A stretch of DNA of 64,000 bases, from NCBI RefSeq assembly GCF_002798305.1, contig NZ_PCGR01000002.1:234034-298033 (forward strand), in the 5' to 3' direction. The stretch comes from Chryseomicrobium excrementi. Its GTDB lineage: Bacteria > Bacillota > Bacilli > Bacillales_A > Planococcaceae. The position numbers and the translations under genes are program-made. Below the pieces are notes generated by a model. That model was not told the origin of the DNA. It did not search any database and was given only the letters and a program-made list of their open reading frames with translations. This document shows positions 60,493 to 64,000 of this stretch, in pieces. The first letter of the stretch is position 1. Every line of letters starts with the position of its first letter.

Positions 60493-61683
60493 ATGACAAA
60501 ATCAACGAAGCAACAAGGTCTCTTGTTGTTTATTCTCGGAATTATCTTTTTGTCACTGACACTTCGGTCGCCATTAACAGCAGTGGGACCAGTAACAGAA
60601 TTTATTCAAAATGGATTGTCGATGTCTACAACATTGGTGGGCCTTCTAACAACCATCCCACTCTTGGCATTTGCTGTTGTTTCTCCTTTTGCTCCTAAAG
60701 TGGCAAAGCAGATTGGCACAGAAGCCACTCTATTATGGTCAATTGTCTTATTGATTGCAGGTATTGCTTTGCGCTCGGGTGGATCGGTTACTTTATTGAT
60801 TTTTGGTACGGCAATTATCGGTGTTGCGATTTCATTTGGGAATGTCTTGCTTCCATCGGTCATTAAAGACCGTTTCCCGCTTCACGTTGGACTATTAACT
60901 GCAGTGTTTTCTGTAGTAATGAACTTGTCTGCAGCGCTTGGAGCAGGTATTGCCTATCCAGTTGCAGCAGATACATCATTCGGTTGGCAAGGAGCTCTAG
61001 GTGTATGGGCGTTACTAGGTATCATAGCAGTGGTTGTGTGGTTGCCTCAGTTGAAGCATCGCAAGTCAGAGCCTGTAGATGCAGCTGCAGAAGTAGTGGA
61101 GAATCCGTCGATTCTAAAATCTTCTGTAACCTGGGCGGTTACTTTAATGATGGCGCTTCAATCTTTGATTTTCTATACAACAGCAGCTTGGTTACCGGCT
61201 ATGTTGATTGAAAAAGGCATGAATCCAGACTCAGCCGGTTACATGTTGTCGTTCATGCAGTTCGCACAGCTTCCGATGACGTTCATTGCTCCAATTTTGG
61301 CATCTAAAATGGCAAATCAGCGACCACTAGTTTGGTTCTTCAGTGTTCTGTACATTGTCGGATTCACTGGATTATTACTTGATCCGAACGGTACATTAAC
61401 GATTTTATGGATGATTTTGATTGGATTTGCTGGAGGAACGTCGTTTGCACTTACGATGATGATGTTCTCGTTGCGTACAAAAACAGCTATGGATGCTGCC
61501 GAACTATCTGGAGTGGCGCAGTCCATCGGATATCTTCTTGCGGCAGCTGGACCTGTGTTGTTTGCGTTTGTGAATGAAACAACAGGAAGTTGGTATGTGC
61601 CGACGATCTTATTCATTGTGACTTGTGTGCTTTTATTAGTAGTAGCACTTCATGCAGCAGGCAATCGATTTGTAAGAGAATAG
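60493..61683 (+). CDS. CynX/NimT-family MFS transporter (YycB-like)
   Basis: A 396-residue 12-TM transporter. FLSLTLRSPLTAVGPVTEFIQ at the first helix and SYGW/QQGALGVWALLG mid-chain are features of CynX/NimT proteins, which move cyanate or nitroimidazole-like compounds. No cyanase is linked, so the substrate is open. AGGA lies 5 nt before the ATG, and the gene has its own promoter and terminator. Confidence 0.87.
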   Translation: MTKSTKQQGLLLFILGIIFLSLTLRSPLTAVGPVTEFIQNGLSMSTTLVGLLTTIPLLAFAVVSPFAPKVAKQIGTEATLLWSIVLLIAGIALRSGGSVTLLIFGTAIIGVAISFGNVLLPSVIKDRFPLHVGLLTAVFSVVMNLSAALGAGIAYPVAADTSFGWQGALGVWALLGIIAVVVWLPQLKHRKSEPVDAAAEVVENPSILKSSVTWAVTLMMALQSLIFYTTAAWLPAMLIEKGMNPDSAGYMLSFMQFAQLPMTFIAPILASKMANQRPLVWFFSVLYIVGFTGLLLDPNGTLTILWMILIGFAGGTSFALTMMMFSLRTKTAMDAAELSGVAQSIGYLLAAAGPVLFAFVNETTGSWYVPTILFIVTCVLLLVVALHAAGNRFVRE

Positions 61684-61684
61684 A

Positions 61685-61737
61685 AAAAACAAAACTCGCT
61701 TTATCCACCTTTTAAATGTGGAAAAGCGAGTTTTTTC
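61685..61737. terminator. Bidirectional terminator
   Basis: AAAACTCGCTTT / AAAGCGAGTTTT with an inner TCCAC / GTGGA stem and T6 tail, between convergent genes. Confidence 0.88.
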
Positions 61738-61751
61738 AATAGGTACAAATC

Positions 61752-63311
61752 TTAGTCCTTATCTTGTTCGGTCTTTTCAATGTGTGCTTGAATCTCTTTA
61801 AATCGGCGTAGTTCTCGTTTTGAGATGGGAATTGGCTCTCGTTTCAGCAATTTGTACATAGCTACTAGTAATAGAAGCAATAGAACTGTAAATGGTAGCG
61901 CTGAAATTAAAGAAGCAGTCTGAAGTGCATTGAGCCCTCCAGCATATAATAAAATACCTGCAATTAAAGCCATTAAGACTCCCCAAACTAATTTAAGTGG
62001 AGTAGAGGGATTCAAGCTACCTCTACTAGTCATACTTGCCAAAATAAAGGTTGCAGAATCTGCGGAAGTAACCAGGAAAGTGAAAATCAATAGAATCGCT
62101 AGTAGAGATGTAATCGCACTAAACGGTAACTGGTTAAATGTCTCAAACAAGGCAAGCGTCAAATCCGCATTCACTGCCTCTGCGATACCTGCATTTTCAT
62201 TTAGATCTTTATAGAGAGCAGTTCCTCCGAAAATAGCAATCCAAACCATCGCAATAGCAGGTGGAATCACCATAACGCCAGCAATGAATTCTCGAATTGT
62301 GCGCCCCTTTGAGACTCGAGCTACAAAGGCTCCCACAAAAGGTGACCAAGCGATTGCCCAAGCCCAATAAAAAATGGTCCAATCCTGCACCCACACCCCT
62401 TGTTGGTAGGGTTGCAAACGAAGACTGTACTGTACAAAGTTAGTAATATAATCCCCAAGAGCTAAGACAAATGTTTCGAGGATAAAAACAGTAGGACCTG
62501 TTACAAAAACAAAAAGGGAAAGAATGATCGCAAGGGATAGGTTCAAGTTACTCAAATATTTGATTCCTCTAGAAAGTCCAGTTGTGGAAGAGAGCATATA
62601 GGCCACAAACATGATGGCAATCAAGATGATTTGAACCCAAAATGCATTCGGTACATTAAATACCGCATTCAATCCGCCGTTCATTTGAAGGATACCTAAT
62701 CCGATAGAAGTAGCGAGACCCATCACTGTAGCAACTACTGCTAAAACATCGATGGTTCCTTTGACAGCTGGTTTTGTTCCTGTAACGGGTTCTAATGCTG
62801 TAGATACAAGTCCATTTTGTTTTTTACGAAATTGTAGAAATCCAATGACGAGTCCTACCATAGCAAATACAGACCATTGACTGATTCCCCAGTGGAAGAA
62901 TGAATAGCCCATCGCTAGTCGAGCGCTTGGTTCTGTTTGAGGTGTCACATCAGCAACAGGACTCGTAAAGAAGTGACTCATAGGTTCCGCTACACCCCAA
63001 AATACTAAACCTGCACCAAAACCTGCAGAGAACAGCATTCCGATCCAAGTGAAAAAGTTGAATTCCGGTCTTTCATTTTCACCGCCCAATCGAATCTTTC
63101 CATATTTACTGATTGCTAAAAAGATCAAGAATAGAATGATGAGAAATACAGACAGTAAATAAAACCATCCAAAGTTAACTGTAGTAAATCCGAAAAGAGA
63201 TCCAGCTACTTCTCCAAATTGTACGGGAGCCGTCGCACCTAAAATAACAAAGAACAGAATAATGGCTGCCGAGATAAGAAACACTTTATTTTTCCACGTT
63301 GATGCATTCAA
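61752..63311 (-). CDS. BCCT-family betaine/carnitine/choline transporter (OpuD-like)
   Basis: A 519-residue Na+-coupled BCCT transporter with 12 helices. FGAGLVFWGVAEPMSHFFTSP, the substrate-binding WTIFYWAWAIAWSPFVGAFVARVSKGRTIREF and the GTALYKDLNENAG region are diagnostic. The cytosolic C-terminus is charged (KREPIPISKRELRRFKE). It imports glycine betaine or similar osmolytes, complementing the OpuC-like system at 50-53 kb. It starts with TTG at 63311, set by GGAGG 9 nt upstream; no ATG is in frame nearby. Confidence 0.93.
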   Translation of the reverse strand: MNASTWKNKVFLISAAIILFFVILGATAPVQFGEVAGSLFGFTTVNFGWFYLLSVFLIILFLIFLAISKYGKIRLGGENERPEFNFFTWIGMLFSAGFGAGLVFWGVAEPMSHFFTSPVADVTPQTEPSARLAMGYSFFHWGISQWSVFAMVGLVIGFLQFRKKQNGLVSTALEPVTGTKPAVKGTIDVLAVVATVMGLATSIGLGILQMNGGLNAVFNVPNAFWVQIILIAIMFVAYMLSSTTGLSRGIKYLSNLNLSLAIILSLFVFVTGPTVFILETFVLALGDYITNFVQYSLRLQPYQQGVWVQDWTIFYWAWAIAWSPFVGAFVARVSKGRTIREFIAGVMVIPPAIAMVWIAIFGGTALYKDLNENAGIAEAVNADLTLALFETFNQLPFSAITSLLAILLIFTFLVTSADSATFILASMTSRGSLNPSTPLKLVWGVLMALIAGILLYAGGLNALQTASLISALPFTVLLLLLLVAMYKLLKREPIPISKRELRRFKEIQAHIEKTEQDKD

Positions 63312-63372
63312 ATTGCACCGCCTCCTTTATGTAAGTCTTTTTACCTATACCCGGAAGAAGTTCATAGTAAAC

Positions 63373-63403
63373 AAAAAACGCTAGCCTAATTGGCATAGCG
63401 TTC
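63373..63403 (-). terminator. Terminator of the ABC1/UbiB-like gene
   Basis: Minus strand AACGCTA / TAGCGTT stem with an inner GCC/GGC pairing, followed by TTTTTTG. Confidence 0.82.
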
Positions 63404-63424
63404 AATGGTTTTATAGTAAGAGAA

Positions 63425-64000
63425 CTACCTCTTCTTGTAAAAACTTCGCAAAAAGACGATTCCAAAAACAGCTGAAGTGGTTGCGAGCCACACATGTTGG
63501 AAGAAGATGCCGGCAAAAAAAGCGATTAAAGAGATTGCTCCCATCACGGCATGTACCACTCGATCCAAGAAGACATGCTGTACGCGTACTTTTTCTATAG
63601 TTGTCGCCTGAATTAATTTTCTGAGTCGAGCAGGTTCATCTAATAAAGAGTAAGCTTTTTGAAGTGGAATAGCTCCTTTTTGAAGCCAGGAAAAGAATCG
63701 CTCTTGTGAATCTGTTGAGTCCTGTCCAGTGGCTCGTTCTCGTGTCCAAGCTAGGATACGAGGCTTTCCTAATTCTAGTAGGTCTACATTAGGATCTAAT
63801 GCGTGCAAAACACCGACGAAAGTAGTCAGAGCTCGACCGAAAAAGGCAAATTCAGCAGGTAGCTGAACAGGCTGGGTTCTGACAATGTAGCGGATATCTG
63901 TCAAAAGACGCTCCACTACATAACTATCCATCTTAGAAAGTTCGTTTGTTTCATAAGCATGAATCATTCGTCGAATGGTATCAGCAAGAAGCGGGCGATC
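63425..64000 (-). CDS. ABC1/AarF/UbiB atypical kinase, C-terminal part (cut by window edge)
   Basis: The frame is open through the right edge (D-R-P-L-L-A-D-T-I-R-R precedes the first internal ATG at 63967), so the start lies outside and only the last 191 residues are seen. The helical segment LPAEFAFFGRALTTFVGVLHALDPNVDLLELGKPRI is the C-terminal part of ABC1/UbiB kinases, and two C-terminal membrane helices (about the last 45 residues) match their anchors. The family affects quinone biosynthesis; the kinase motifs are outside the window. Confidence 0.82.
   Translation of the reverse strand, partial: DRPLLADTIRRMIHAYETNELSKMDSYVVERLLTDIRYIVRTQPVQLPAEFAFFGRALTTFVGVLHALDPNVDLLELGKPRILAWTRERATGQDSTDSQERFFSWLQKGAIPLQKAYSLLDEPARLRKLIQATTIEKVRVQHVFLDRVVHAVMGAISLIAFFAGIFFQHVWLATTSAVFGIVFLRSFYKKR

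Noticed and set aside
1-64000. CRISPR arrays, insertion sequences, prophage or integrative elements
   Set aside because: No spaced direct repeats, transposase, integrase, phage structural gene or toxin-antitoxin pair was seen on either strand; the tRNA-Val gene has no adjacent integrase.

Overview
This window comes from a low-to-mid GC Gram-positive aerobe of the order Bacillales, most likely a Planococcaceae-type organism. The evidence is the purine-rich AGGAGG ribosome binding sites, lipobox lipoproteins, a menaquinone prenyltransferase, a MecA/PBP3-like transpeptidase, OpuC/OpuD-type osmolyte transport, CcpA-, CodY-, LexA-, Fur- and SigB-like sites, and gene families typical of Bacillus relatives (YfkAB, YumC/YcgT, PepF). 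Genus is inference; no rRNA is present. Nothing suggests a prophage, plasmid or IS element: this is a chromosomal stretch of small operons separated by many intrinsic terminators.

Layout. 1-3.1 kb: a sugar-diacid regulator (partial) divergent from glycerate kinase and a GntP permease, with a perfect cre site. 3.1-8.3 kb: transporters, a deaminase and a four-gene run ending in an RNase H-like protein. 8.3-12.9 kb: a minus-strand operon of an MMPL exporter, an HssRS-like two-component system and a small haem-oxidase-like membrane protein. 13-18 kb: PBP, menA, an SOS-box-controlled solo WYL protein, a kinase, a ZIP-like protein and tRNA-Val. 18-25 kb: glutaminase, CstA, a cory-CC-star/ArsA pair, a SigB-type SDR and YfkAB. 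25.5-28 kb: a DUF4397 surface protein overlapped by its probable class F sortase, then a DUF368 (PopT-like) lipid carrier transporter. 28.4-34.4 kb: a divergent amidohydrolase/PucR-type regulator and AbgT/carbamoylase cluster with a CodY box. 34.4-37.6 kb: three transporters.

37.6-42.3 kb: a LacI regulator followed by lactonase, iron alcohol dehydrogenase and succinate-semialdehyde dehydrogenase, the same enzyme set as the gamma-butyrolactone operon blcABC. 43.6-48.5 kb: a Fur-controlled ferredoxin reductase divergent from a complete siderophore ABC importer. 48.6-50.2 kb: a NupC nucleoside transporter followed by two tandem 124-bp structured repeats whose stems covary. 50.2-52.8 kb: an OpuC-like osmolyte importer with a single permease. 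52.8-58.9 kb: formamidase, methyltransferase, PepF and a CrtI-like oxidoreductase. 58.9-59.9 kb: a secreted TIM-barrel protein under a c-di-GMP-I riboswitch. 60-64 kb: an acidic lipoprotein, a CynX-type transporter, a BCCT osmolyte transporter and an ABC1/UbiB kinase fragment.

The most interesting points are the covarying tandem repeat after nupC, the c-di-GMP riboswitch with an anti-Shine-Dalgarno platform, the haem-sensor-like system wired to an MMPL exporter, the LexA-box solo WYL gene, and the blc-like operon with a LacI-type regulator. Base composition, homology and structure statements are by eye; no searches were run.
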